Positions 8,742 through 17,717 of a stretch of DNA of 64,000 nucleotides are shown piece by piece. Made by a program: the position numbers and the translations under genes. Origin of the DNA: Streptomyces mirabilis (GTDB taxonomy: Bacteria; Actinomycetota; Actinomycetes; Streptomycetales; Streptomycetaceae); the NCBI RefSeq assembly GCF_039503195.1, contig NZ_JBCJKP010000001.1:3782001-3846000 (forward strand). Direction: 5' to 3'. The notes beneath the pieces are model-generated. The model ran no database searches, was not told the DNA's origin, and was given only the letters and a program-made list of their open reading frames with translations. Within the stretch, counting starts at the first letter, position 1. The number at the start of each line of letters is the position of its first letter.

Positions 8742-9230
8742 TCAAAAGGGATGGACTCCGACCGGAGTGGCCGGAAGTGGCCCATACCCCTCCGCGATCC
8801 GCTGGTGGTACGTCTCGCGGTCGATGACCTCCAGGCCGACGATCTCCCAGGGCGGGAGCTTGGCGGTCTGGCGGTGTTCGCCCCACAGGCGCAGGGCGAC
8901 GGCCGCCGCGTCGTGCAGGTCGCGGGCCTCTTCCCAGTAGCGGATCTCCGCGTGGTCGTTGGCGTAGCGGCTGGTCAGCAGGAACGGGTGGTCGTGGGCC
9001 AGCTGTTCGAGGGCACGCCTGACCTCCTTCAGCGGGGCCTCGCCGCCCGAGACGCTCAGCGTGACGTGCCACAGCCGGGGCTGGTCGGCCGGCTTCCCGC
9101 GCTGGTAGGTGTCACCGGCCGCGACGCTCGTCAGGGCCCGTTCGTCGCCCGCCGCGCGGGAAGCCGGACCACCCGCCCGGGAGGCGGCACCGCCGCGGGA
9201 CGCCGCCGCCCCAGGGCGCACTCGTCTCAC
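8742..9230 (-). CDS. Conserved hypothetical protein between proB and proA
   Basis: 162 residues from GTG at 9230; AAGGAGG stands five bases upstream, which decides this start over an ATG 63 bp earlier. Residues 1-40 are Arg/Ala/Gly-rich and look disordered. The folded part reads [40 protein letters not shown] and [20 protein letters not shown], an alternating strand-helix pattern like a small ferredoxin-type alpha/beta domain. I do not recognise the family. Placement between proB and proA suggests cotranscription but not necessarily a role in proline synthesis. Confidence 0.8.
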   Translation of the reverse strand: MRRVRPGAAASRGGAASRAGGPASRAAGDERALTSVAAGDTYQRGKPADQPRLWHVTLSVSGGEAPLKEVRRALEQLAHDHPFLLTSRYANDHAEIRYWEEARDLHDAAAVALRLWGEHRQTAKLPPWEIVGLEVIDRETYHQRIAEGYGPLPATPVGVHPF

Positions 9231-9436
9231 GACGGCCTCCTTCTCGCAATGGTCCGCAATGGTCCGCATTGGTCGTACTGCATCGGGCTGCATCAGGGGT
9301 CTCCCCGCAACAAAGTTGAGCAGGTGGGGAGCCGCCGTGTGGCGCTTTTACACAACGTCCCCCGGCGGGGGCCTCGGAATCGGCCTTTTACGGGTGTACT
9401 GGACAGCTGTTTCGGAGGTGGCGCGGAACAGGCGTC

Positions 9437-10564
9437 TTACGGATGCAGGAGCACGAGGTCGTCCCTGTGTACGACCTCGCGTTCGTACTCCGGGCCCAGT
9501 TCGCGGGCCAGCTCGCGGGTCGAGCGCCCGATGAGCTGGGGAATCTCCTTGGCGTCGAAGTTCACCAGACCCCGTGCGACCGCCCGTCCCGTGCTGTCGC
9601 GCAGCTCGACGGGGTCGCCCGCGGTGAAGTCGCCCTCGACGGCCGCGATACCCGCCGGCAGCAGCGAGGTGCGCCGGTCGACGACCGCGCGCACGGCCCC
9701 GTCGTCCAGCACGAGCGCACCCTGCGGGGTCGAGGCGTGCTGCAGCCACAGCAGCCGGTCGGCGGAGCGCTTGCCGGTGGGGTGGAAGTACGTGCCGGTG
9801 TCGCCGCCCGCGAGGGCCTCGGCGGCGTGCACGGCGGAGGTGAGCACCACGGGGATGCCCGCGGCCGCCGCGATCCGGGCCGCCTCGACCTTGGTGACCA
9901 TGCCGCCGGTGCCGACGCCCGCCTTGCCCGCGGTGCCGATGTCGACGTGCGCGAGGTCCCCGGGTGCGCGGACCTCCACTATCCGCGAGGTGCCGGGCTT
10001 GCTGGGGTCGCCGTCGTACACGCCGTCCACGTCGGAGAGCAGGACCAGCAGGTCGGCCCGGACGAGGTGGGCGACGAGCGCGGCGAGCCGGTCGTTGTCG
10101 CCGAAGCGGATCTCGTCCGTGGCGACGGTGTCGTTCTCGTTGACGACCGGCAGGGCGCCCATCGCGAGGAGCTTGTCGAGGGTGCGGGCTGCGTTGCGGT
10201 GGTGGGCGCGCCGACTGGTGTCGTCGGAGGTGAGCAGCACCTGGCCGACACGGACGCCGTGGCGGGCACAGGAGGCGGTGTAGCGGGCGACCAGGAGGCC
10301 CTGGCCGACGCTGGCGGCGGCCTGCTGCCGGGCCAGGTCCTTGGGGCGGCGGCGCAGCCCGAGCGGGGCGAGGCCGGCCGCGATGGCGCCGGACGAGACG
10401 AGGACGATCTCCTTCTCGCCGCCGCTGCGGTGCTTGGCGAGGACGTCGACGAGCGCGTCGACACGGTCGGCGTCGAGTCCGCCGGTGGCCGTGGTCAGCG
10501 ACGAGGAACCCACCTTGACGACGATTCTGTGGGCCTCGTGCACGGCCTGCCTTGCCTTTGCCAC
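9437..10564 (-). CDS. proB: Glutamate 5-kinase ProB
   Basis: 375 residues from GTG at 10564 (preceded by GAGGAG at twelve bases); an earlier GTG at 10612 has no ribosome site. The amino-acid kinase domain begins at once with IVVKVGSSSLT (phosphate loop), then VLVSSGAIAAG, VVNENDTVATDEIRFGDND and SDVDGVYDGDP. The C-terminal ~80 residues form a PUA domain (GALVLDDGAVRAVVDR to the end), typical of the bacterial enzyme and of its proline feedback control. It phosphorylates glutamate in the first step of proline synthesis. Same strand as proA. Confidence 0.97.
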   Translation of the reverse strand: MAKARQAVHEAHRIVVKVGSSSLTTATGGLDADRVDALVDVLAKHRSGGEKEIVLVSSGAIAAGLAPLGLRRRPKDLARQQAAASVGQGLLVARYTASCARHGVRVGQVLLTSDDTSRRAHHRNAARTLDKLLAMGALPVVNENDTVATDEIRFGDNDRLAALVAHLVRADLLVLLSDVDGVYDGDPSKPGTSRIVEVRAPGDLAHVDIGTAGKAGVGTGGMVTKVEAARIAAAAGIPVVLTSAVHAAEALAGGDTGTYFHPTGKRSADRLLWLQHASTPQGALVLDDGAVRAVVDRRTSLLPAGIAAVEGDFTAGDPVELRDSTGRAVARGLVNFDAKEIPQLIGRSTRELARELGPEYEREVVHRDDLVLLHP

Positions 10565-11099
10565 CTTGCTGTCCGTCTCCTCACGCCGATCCCGCTGCAC
10601 GCCCGTGTCCACGTGCCGAATCTACGCGAGGCGGGGCGGTCGCCGCGCGGTCGTCCAGTACGCGGACGAGCGGCGGAGAGCCGCAACGCCGAAGGAGCCA
10701 GTCAGTCTCCGGACGTCCGCAAGAGGGGCGGCAGGGGTCCGTTGAGGGCCGGGTCGTCCTGGACAACCGATGGGCCGGCGACGAGTGCGAGCGGCTGACG
10801 GCCGCGTTCCTCGTGGAGCGCAAGGCTTCCGCGGAGCTGGAAGCCAAGCCCACCGACGACGGCGACAAGCCGGCCCAGGCGTAGCCACCGCGCGTACGCC
10901 GCCTCTTCGCGCCGTGGGTCACGCTGAGCGCTGTGAGTCACGCTGTCGGAGGACCGGCCACAGGTAGCCGCGTTCGTCGTCGCGTCCTGCGGGCGGCGAT
11001 CACCACCTACCAGCCCGGCCAGGGTGGTCTCCCGGCCGCCGGCGCACGCTTCGGCCACGTCGTCCGCTGGTCCGGCTGCGGTAAGCACCAGAATACGAA
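10565..11099. other. Non-coding or decayed stretch upstream of proB
   Basis: 535 bp with no convincing gene. A plus-strand frame ending at 10884 reads RWAGDECERLTAAFLVERK and then ELEAKPTDDGDKPAQA, which has plausible codon use but no start or ribosome site; it may be the tail of a lost gene. The proB promoter must lie at the left end of this stretch. The rest shows only shadow frames. Confidence 0.4.
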
Positions 11100-11136
11100 G
11101 GGGGGCTTCCCCGGCACTCAGCCGGGGAAGCCCCCC
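11100..11136. terminator. Strong hairpin terminator after the glycosyltransferase operon
   Basis: Sixteen-base arms (ggggggcttccccggc and gccggggaagcccccc) around the loop actca, followed by ttt on the plus strand. It lies 37 bp past the stop of the GT4 gene (minus strand) and isolates that operon from proB. Confidence 0.85.
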
Positions 11137-11172
11137 TTTCACCTCCGCAACCGGCGCGGGACGCAGCGATGT

Positions 11173-12318
11173 TCAGCGCTCCAGGAACGCGAACAGTTCC
11201 TCCCACCGGTCGGTGATGGCGGCGGGCGAGTAGCGCTGGACGTTCTTCCGCGCCCGCTCCCCCATCGCGTCGCGGAGGTCGGCGTCCTCCATCAACCGGC
11301 CCAGCTGGTGGGCGAGTTCGGTGGTGTTGCCGGGGTGGGCGAGGAGTCCGTCCTCCTCGTGCCGGATGATCTCGTGCACGCCGGGGGCGCAGTCGAAGGC
11401 GGCACACGGCACGGCGCAGGCCATCGCCTCCAGCAGGGCCAGGGGAAAGCCCTCACCGCGGGACGACTGCACGAACACGGACGCCCCGCGCAGTGCGGCG
11501 GCGACGTCGTCGGTCTGGCCGGCCCACTCCACCGATCCGTCCAGACCCAGCCGGGTGCACTGCTGCCGCAGCGCCTGCTCGTCGGGGCCTGAGCCGTAGA
11601 CGCGCAGGAGCCAGCCGGGGTGCTTCGGCGCCGCCTCGGCCCAGGCGTCCAGGAGCATGTCGATGCCCTTCTGGTGCCCCAGCCGGCCGATGCTCGCGAC
11701 GACCTTCTCAGTGCGCTGAGAGGGGGCCTCCGGCATCATCGGCAGCGGGTTCGGCATGTACCCGACGTTGTTGAGGCCGCGGCCTATCCACAGGTCGGCG
11801 TCCTCGCGGGTCAGCAGCAGCAGGCGGTCGACGTCCTTGTAGTACCGCTCGACGCGCTGGAATCGGGAGGAGCCGCGCGAGTACTCGTAGGACTCGTGGC
11901 TCATGCCGATGACCGGATGCCCGGCCGTGTCCGCGATGGCCACCCACTCCATGGCCCACACCTGGGTCACGATGATCAACGCACCGGGCTCGGCGGCGCG
12001 GAAGATGCGCGACAGCCGCTCGGTGGCCTCCCGCATGCCCGTCTCGCGGGCGGCCTCACGCCGCCGCGCCGCGAGGTTGGCACGGCTCCGCAGGGTGCGC
12101 GCCTGCCAACGCCCCGGCGGGCGCTCGTCGTAGAGCGTCACCGTGGCGAACGGAGGGTTGTCGCCGAGGTCCATGGGCACTTCGGGCGGCGCGATGCCCA
12201 CGATGGTCACCCGGTGACCGCGCTCGGCGAACAGCCTGGCCATCAGCGCCTGCCAGCGTGCCACGCCACCGAGTTCGTTGACCTCGTTGGCCACAAAGAT
12301 GATGTCACGCTGTGTCAT
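11173..12318 (-). CDS. GT4-family (GT-B fold) glycosyltransferase
   Basis: 381 residues. The N-domain begins DIIFVANEVNELGGVARWQ with the glycine-rich acceptor loop. The C-domain has VVASIGRLGHQKGIDMLLDA, LRVYGSGPDEQALR, VFVQSSRGEGFPLALLEAM (the Glu-x7-Glu nucleotide-sugar motif) and GVHEIIRHEEDGLL. It likely transfers a sugar in the cytosol to a lipid-linked or polymer acceptor. Its ATG overlaps the stop of the preceding gene (ATGA), and GGGGAG lies seven bases upstream, so it is the last gene of a three-gene operon with two CDP-glycerol-type transferases. Donor and acceptor cannot be read from sequence. Confidence 0.92.
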   Translation of the reverse strand: MTQRDIIFVANEVNELGGVARWQALMARLFAERGHRVTIVGIAPPEVPMDLGDNPPFATVTLYDERPPGRWQARTLRSRANLAARRREAARETGMREATERLSRIFRAAEPGALIIVTQVWAMEWVAIADTAGHPVIGMSHESYEYSRGSSRFQRVERYYKDVDRLLLLTREDADLWIGRGLNNVGYMPNPLPMMPEAPSQRTEKVVASIGRLGHQKGIDMLLDAWAEAAPKHPGWLLRVYGSGPDEQALRQQCTRLGLDGSVEWAGQTDDVAAALRGASVFVQSSRGEGFPLALLEAMACAVPCAAFDCAPGVHEIIRHEEDGLLAHPGNTTELAHQLGRLMEDADLRDAMGERARKNVQRYSPAAITDRWEELFAFLER

Positions 12319-15191
12319 CGGGCGTCTCCCCGGTTTCCGAAGAAGCGGTCGACAATCTGCGCGGCGGCGTCGCCGCGGTCGTACTCGCCGTACTGGGTCA
12401 CGAATTCCTTGAGGCGTCCCTCCTGGTCGGACGCGAGGGCATCCAGATCCGTCAGGACGTCGAAGAGCTCCTCGGCGGTCCGCGCGACGGGGCCGGGGGC
12501 CTGTTCGGACAGGTCGAAGTACGTGCCACGGCTGTTGTTGACGTACTCCTCCCAGTCGTAGGTGAAGAAGACCATCGGGCGCTGCAGCAGCGCGTAGTCG
12601 AACATCACCGAGGAGTAGTCGGTGATCATCGCGTCCGCGAGCAGGAGGACGGGGGTGATGTCCGGCTCCTCGCTGACGTTGACCACCCGGCCGGCCACGG
12701 ACGGCGGGAGCGTCACGTTGTTGAGGTAGTGGGTCCGGATCAGCAGGGTGAAGCGGTCACCGAAACGGTCCGCGAACGCATCGACGTCGAACGGGAACTC
12801 GAACTTCCGCACGCCTCCGTTGGCCTGCTCCCGGAACGTCGGCGCGTACAGGACGATCGGACGGTCCCGGCGGATACCGAGCCGCTCGGCGAGTTCCCGC
12901 GCCGCCGGGTCGAGGGTCTCGGCGTCCTTGGCCCGCACCAGGGCGTCGTTGCGCGGGTAGCCCGTGCGCAGGAGCTTCTCCTCCGGAATCCGGTAGGCGG
13001 GGGCCAGGGTCTCCTCGTCGTGCCGGCCGCGCACCACGAAGTGGTCGAACCGGTCGATCGCCTCCTGGTAGGCGCGCTGCTCGTGCTCCGACTGGATGCG
13101 GTACTTCGGCTCGTCGAATCCCATGCGCTTGAGGGCGGAGCCGTGCCAGGTCTGGATGTACGTGGTCTCGGGGCGCTTGCTCAGCTTGAGCGGGAAGCCC
13201 TGGTTGTCGATCCAGAACTCGGCCTGCGCCAGCGCCTTGAGGTAGGACCAGGACCAGCGCCGGACCAGCTCGACGTCCTTCGGGTAGCCCGTGGGACGCT
13301 CACCGGCGTACGACCAGATGGCCTTGAAGGGCACGCCGCGGCGGCACATCTCCTCGTAGATCGCCCGTGGGCTGTCGCTGTACTGCTTGCCGAGGTGGCT
13401 CTCGAAGACGACCGTGCCCTTGCGGACGGGCAGGAGCCGGATCATCCGCTGGTACGCCTCGATCTTCCGGGGGCCCGAATGCAGGTCCTTGCGCACCGAG
13501 ACGACCTTGCGCGCCATCTTCTTCGCCAGCTCGGCGGGCGGGCTCTGCATGTTGCGCTGCACCAGCATCGAGGTGCGCCGGGCGAGCCTGCCGTGCTGGG
13601 TCAGGCGGAAGGCGAGGTGGCCCTTGGCTGAGGCGTGCGGCTGGAGGCGGTCGGCCATCATCCGGCCGAGCCGGGGACGGATGCGGACGGCTCCCGAATC
13701 CTCCAGTGAGATCTGACTGACCGTCAGGCGGCTGGTCGTCCGCTCGCCGTTGACGGTCAGGTGCAGGCGCACGTCCCACACGTCGTCGACGATGCCGACG
13801 GGACGGAGCGTAGCGGCCAGCGGCAGGGCGGCCCGCCAGGTCACGGACTCGCCCTCGTGCTTCAGGCTCTCCACCGGGAACCGGAACGTCTGCAGGCTCC
13901 TGCGGCGGGCGCGGAACTCCAGTTCGGCCTTGAGCTTGGCGTCCGGCGGGATCACACCGAGCGGGTTCACGAGCGCTCCGGCCAGCGTGACGCCCGAGGG
14001 GCTCTCCGCGTAGTCGGTCACCTGGTTGCGCAGGCTGAGGCGCTGCACCGGCTTGGCGTGGTAGCCGAGGTCGGTCACGTCGAGGACCTCGCGGCCCAGC
14101 GGGTCGTCGAGGTGTTCCGTGCACCAGTAGACCCGGCCGTCGCGCTCCAGCAGCGGGCTGGACACCTTGTTGGTGTTGATGAGCGTGTCGATCGCCGGGG
14201 AGAGGTTCGCCCAGTCCTCCTGCAGCAGAAGGTAGGCGCAGATCCGGTGGATCGGGGACAGCTCGTCGTAGGCCGCCTGGGGGAAGTCCCGGATGTAACC
14301 CCGGGTCATCTCGGCGAAGCGGTGCCGGTAGTCGTCGTCCAGGAAGGGCAGGTCCCGCAGGTACAGCACGAGGTCGTTCTTGAGGAACTTGCGGTCCTTG
14401 TGGAGCTTCAGCTCGTCGTGGCCCAGCTCGGCGAGGATGCGGTCGATCCGGCGGTGGATCTCCACTCGGTCGGCGAAGTTGCTGATCTCGTGACGCCGGT
14501 TGCTGATCGACTTCTCGACGGCCTTCTCGACCACGTTCCAGTAGTAGACCGTGTTCGGGATGAGGGTGATCCGAGTCGCGGCCAGGTACGCCTGCGCCGA
14601 GAAGAGCAGGTCCTCGTAGTGGATGCCTCGGGGGAAGGTCAGCCCGTTCTCGAGCAGGAACTCGCGCCGGTAGCACTTGTTCGTCGACAGGGTGTCGAAG
14701 ACCAGCAGGTCCGGTATCTCCGCGACGGAGTCGAAGGTACGGGTCTCCCGGTACAGCCACGGGTACCACTTGACCGTCTTGCCGTGCCTGTTGTCCGTGT
14801 GGACGCGCACGCACAGCCCGGAGACAAGGTCGGCCCCGGTGCTCTCCGCCGCGTCCAGCATGTTGCGGCAGGCGTTGAGCTCGAGGGTGTCGTCGCTGTC
14901 GAGGAACATCACGTAGCGACCACGGGCGACGGCCACGCCCTGGTTGCGCGGCTCGCCGCAGCCACCGCTGTTCTCGGCCAACTGGATCGCCCGCACGCGG
15001 TCGGACCGGACGGCCAATTGCTGCGCGACCTCGTACGAGCCGTCGGTGGAGTGGTCGTCGGCGATGATCACCTCGACGCTCTGCAGGGTCTGGTCGAGGA
15101 CTGACTGCACGGCTGTCGGAAGGCGTTCCGCGTCATTGAAGACGATGACGACGACGCTGATGTCGGGCGTTGTGTCGGGGTGCTGGGACAC
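12315..15191 (-). CDS. Bifunctional GT2 glycosyltransferase / CDP-glycerol glycerophosphotransferase (TagF-like)
   Basis: 958 residues from GTG at 15191; longer in-frame starts run into the upstream gene. The first ~240 residues are a GT-A family 2 domain (DISVVVIVFNDAERLP, IIADDHSTDGS, YVMFLDSDDTLEL with the DxD metal site). A ~300-residue middle part of beta type follows. The last ~370 residues are a Glyphos_transf domain: TYIQTWHGSALKRMGF, LLRTGYPRNDALV, PIVLYAPTFRE and ADAMITDYSSVMFDYALL. Such fusions build teichoic-acid chains by alternating sugar and glycerol- or polyol-phosphate transfer at the inner membrane face. It starts 8 bp after the stop of a second enzyme of the same design. 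Confidence 0.92.
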   Translation of the reverse strand: MSQHPDTTPDISVVVIVFNDAERLPTAVQSVLDQTLQSVEVIIADDHSTDGSYEVAQQLAVRSDRVRAIQLAENSGGCGEPRNQGVAVARGRYVMFLDSDDTLELNACRNMLDAAESTGADLVSGLCVRVHTDNRHGKTVKWYPWLYRETRTFDSVAEIPDLLVFDTLSTNKCYRREFLLENGLTFPRGIHYEDLLFSAQAYLAATRITLIPNTVYYWNVVEKAVEKSISNRRHEISNFADRVEIHRRIDRILAELGHDELKLHKDRKFLKNDLVLYLRDLPFLDDDYRHRFAEMTRGYIRDFPQAAYDELSPIHRICAYLLLQEDWANLSPAIDTLINTNKVSSPLLERDGRVYWCTEHLDDPLGREVLDVTDLGYHAKPVQRLSLRNQVTDYAESPSGVTLAGALVNPLGVIPPDAKLKAELEFRARRRSLQTFRFPVESLKHEGESVTWRAALPLAATLRPVGIVDDVWDVRLHLTVNGERTTSRLTVSQISLEDSGAVRIRPRLGRMMADRLQPHASAKGHLAFRLTQHGRLARRTSMLVQRNMQSPPAELAKKMARKVVSVRKDLHSGPRKIEAYQRMIRLLPVRKGTVVFESHLGKQYSDSPRAIYEEMCRRGVPFKAIWSYAGERPTGYPKDVELVRRWSWSYLKALAQAEFWIDNQGFPLKLSKRPETTYIQTWHGSALKRMGFDEPKYRIQSEHEQRAYQEAIDRFDHFVVRGRHDEETLAPAYRIPEEKLLRTGYPRNDALVRAKDAETLDPAARELAERLGIRRDRPIVLYAPTFREQANGGVRKFEFPFDVDAFADRFGDRFTLLIRTHYLNNVTLPPSVAGRVVNVSEEPDITPVLLLADAMITDYSSVMFDYALLQRPMVFFTYDWEEYVNNSRGTYFDLSEQAPGPVARTAEELFDVLTDLDALASDQEGRLKEFVTQYGEYDRGDAAAQIVDRFFGNRGDAR

Positions 15192-15199
15192 TGCAGCAG

Positions 15200-17458
15200 C
15201 TACCTCTGGCTCGAGTAGGTGGATATCGGGGCCGATGCTTCGTGGGCCGTTCCGGGTGGCGGAGCGGGGATCCGTTCGTCCAGCGGCACGACGGGTGGCA
15301 TGGCCTCGAGGGGCTCGCCGAGGAAGATGTGGCGCACGACACGCTCCGCCGCGCGACCGTCGTCGAAGTCGCAGAAGCGGCGCCGGAAACCGTCCCGGGC
15401 CCGGGCGGCCCGCTCGCCGCGCCAACCGTCGGAGCAGAGTACCTCGGCCAGCTCCTCCTCAGTGGTGGCGACGGCGCCCGGGGCCTGGGTGACCACGTCG
15501 AAGTACGTGCCACGGACGACGGAGTACGTGTCCCAGTCGTCGGCGAAGATCACGATCGGGCGGTCCAGGTTGGCGTAGTCGAACATCGCCGACGAGTAGT
15601 CCGTGATCAGACAGTCGGCAGCGAGATAGAGGCGCTCGGCCGCGGGGTGGGCGGACACGTCGAGGATCCGGCCCTCGGACCGCAGCTCGGCGAGCCGGTC
15701 GGACCGGTTGTGGAAGTAGTGCCCGCGCACGAGCAGCGTGGCCTCCGGCCCCAGCCGCTCGGCGAGCTTCTCGAGGTCGAGACGGGGCACGAAGCCGGGC
15801 TGGTACTCGCGGTGCGTCGGCATGTAGAGGAACGCTGTCGTGCCGTCGTCCAGCCCGAGGTCGCGACGGGCCTCGCGGACGTCCTGAGCCGTGGAGTTGA
15901 GCAGGACGTCGTTGCGTGGGTAGCCGGTCTCCAGGGAGGTGTACGCGCAGGGGTACGCCCGCTCCCACACGGCGCTCGAGAACCGGTTGGAGACGAGGCT
16001 GAAGTCCCAGCGATCGCAGCGCTCGAGAAGTTCGGCGAAGTCCATGCTCGTCGAGGCCGGGTACTTCTGCTGGTCCAGGCCCATGGTCTTCAGCGGGGTG
16101 CCGTGGTGCGTCTGCACATGGATCTGGCCCTCCCGCTTCACCACGGTGTTCGCGAAGTTCACGTTGTTGACCAGGTAAGTGGCACGGGCGAGCGCCGCCC
16201 AGTACTCGCGCGACCCCACCCGCACGTGCTCAACGCCCTCGGGCACCGTGTCCACCGCGTCCGGGTGGACGGCCCACACGCGGCGTATGCCCGGGGTGCG
16301 GCGGGCGAGTTCGGCGTCGATGGCCGCGGGGTTGCAGGAGACACCGCGGCTCCAGAACGCGGAGAACACCGCGAGGTTCTCGTCGCGCGGCAGCCTCAGT
16401 TGGGACTGGTAGAAGAGGCTCATCGCGCCGCGCTTGGAGCGGTGGAGGGCGGTGCGTGCCCGCCCCCTGACCGTGTTGCGGATCTTCACCGCGGCCATGG
16501 CGCTCACCATCTGGGCGTACGCGTCGCGCTCGAGCATCGCGAACTTGTGACCGCGGTCGCCGGCCGGCCGCGTGAAGCCCTCGGGAAGGCGGGCGCGGTA
16601 GTCGGCGGCGGCACGGTGGAAGAACTCCGCCCGGACGTCCTGCGGCAGGCGGCCGGGGCGCTCCAGGATGGTCAGGTACTGGTTGACCATCTTGCGGAAC
16701 AGCGGTGCGCGCCACCGCGCGCGGTCCTCACGGGCGTCGACGAAGTCGAAGATGCGGCGGTACTGGTCGAAGACGTCGAAGTGCTTGCGGCTGACCGTCC
16801 CGAGAATGTTGCCGCCCTCGCGCCGCTGCCGGTACAGCAGGCAGACGCGGTCCAGTACGGCGATGCGATCGGCGCTGATCAGGGAGCAGAACGTCCAGGG
16901 GGCGTCCTCGTAGTAGCCCGGCGGGAAGGCGAGGCCCTGGCGGGCGATGAAGTCCCGGCGGTAGGCCTTGTTGCAGACGATCTGCAACAGGTCGAGCAGT
17001 TGCGGCCGGTCGGCGAGGGAGAACACGTCCGGGCCGGCGCTCGTGAGCAGGTCCCTCCGCTGGTTCGGGCGGACCTCGCCGTTCCAGTAGGTGCGGACGT
17101 AGTCGTAGATGAGTATCTCGGGGTCCCCGGTGGCCTCCAGCCGCCCGGCTATCGCCGCGAGCGCCCCCGGAGACAACGTGTCGTCGCTGTCGAGGAACAA
17201 CACGTAATCGCCCCGGGCCTTTTCCAGCGCGGCATTCCGCGCACGTCCGAGCCCGACGTTCTCGGTGAGGTGAATCACACGAATTCGGTCGTCCTGTGCG
17301 GCGTACTCGTCGAGGATGGCGCCCGACCCGTCCGGAGAGCAGTCGTCGACCGCGACTATTTCGAAGTCCGCGTAGTCCTGCCCCAGGACGGATTCAAGAC
17401 ACTCGGAGAGATACCCCTGCACCTTGTAGACGGGGACGACGAGGGAGAGTCTTGGCAT
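15200..17458 (-). CDS. Bifunctional GT2 glycosyltransferase / CDP-glycerol glycerophosphotransferase (TagF-like)
   Basis: 752 residues from ATG at 17458 (MPRLSLVVPVYKVQGYL). The GT2 domain shows VAVDDCSPDGSG and YVLFLDSDDTLSPG; the C-terminal Glyphos_transf domain shows HVQTHHGTPLKTMGLDQ, SLETGYPRNDVLL, FLYMPTHREYQPG and ADCLITDYSSAMFDYANL. It lacks most of the beta-rich middle part found in the next gene, so the pair probably make different bonds. It is the first gene of the operon and divergent from a galE-like epimerase, which could supply a UDP-hexose. A Pro-rich tail of ~40 residues ends the protein. A role in wall teichoic or polydiglycosylphosphate synthesis is inferred from family and context. 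Confidence 0.92.
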   Translation of the reverse strand: MPRLSLVVPVYKVQGYLSECLESVLGQDYADFEIVAVDDCSPDGSGAILDEYAAQDDRIRVIHLTENVGLGRARNAALEKARGDYVLFLDSDDTLSPGALAAIAGRLEATGDPEILIYDYVRTYWNGEVRPNQRRDLLTSAGPDVFSLADRPQLLDLLQIVCNKAYRRDFIARQGLAFPPGYYEDAPWTFCSLISADRIAVLDRVCLLYRQRREGGNILGTVSRKHFDVFDQYRRIFDFVDAREDRARWRAPLFRKMVNQYLTILERPGRLPQDVRAEFFHRAAADYRARLPEGFTRPAGDRGHKFAMLERDAYAQMVSAMAAVKIRNTVRGRARTALHRSKRGAMSLFYQSQLRLPRDENLAVFSAFWSRGVSCNPAAIDAELARRTPGIRRVWAVHPDAVDTVPEGVEHVRVGSREYWAALARATYLVNNVNFANTVVKREGQIHVQTHHGTPLKTMGLDQQKYPASTSMDFAELLERCDRWDFSLVSNRFSSAVWERAYPCAYTSLETGYPRNDVLLNSTAQDVREARRDLGLDDGTTAFLYMPTHREYQPGFVPRLDLEKLAERLGPEATLLVRGHYFHNRSDRLAELRSEGRILDVSAHPAAERLYLAADCLITDYSSAMFDYANLDRPIVIFADDWDTYSVVRGTYFDVVTQAPGAVATTEEELAEVLCSDGWRGERAARARDGFRRRFCDFDDGRAAERVVRHIFLGEPLEAMPPVVPLDERIPAPPPGTAHEASAPISTYSSQR

Positions 17459-17717
17459 CCTTTTGCAACCTGTTTCCGGGGCGAACCTCGAGAGCGCGTG
17501 CTGGCCGGCACGCACGGCCGATACCGACCGTGGGACGCACCGCCCAATAGAGTAAAGGATTCACGAGATGTTTCCGTGAAGACGGTGGTCGCGTACCGCT
17601 CCCACGCCTTAACCGTCTTGTCCTCCCTTCTGCATTGGCGCCCCATTTGCCTGACTCGATTTTCCCGGCCCCAGAGACCAGTCTGAACACACTGACCACA
17701 GCGAAGGAGATGTGACG
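17459..17717. promoter_or_regulatory. Divergent promoter region of the teichoic-type operon and galE-like gene
   Basis: 259 bp with no gene between the two divergent starts. It contains AT-richer stretches (for example around 17540-17580 and 17640-17680) unlike the flanking coding DNA, as expected for two back-to-back promoters. No confident -35/-10 pair could be fixed by eye. Confidence 0.45.

Noticed and set aside
11100..11136. Possible small RNA or riboswitch
   Set aside because: The hairpin is a simple perfect stem right after a gene end, best explained as a terminator.
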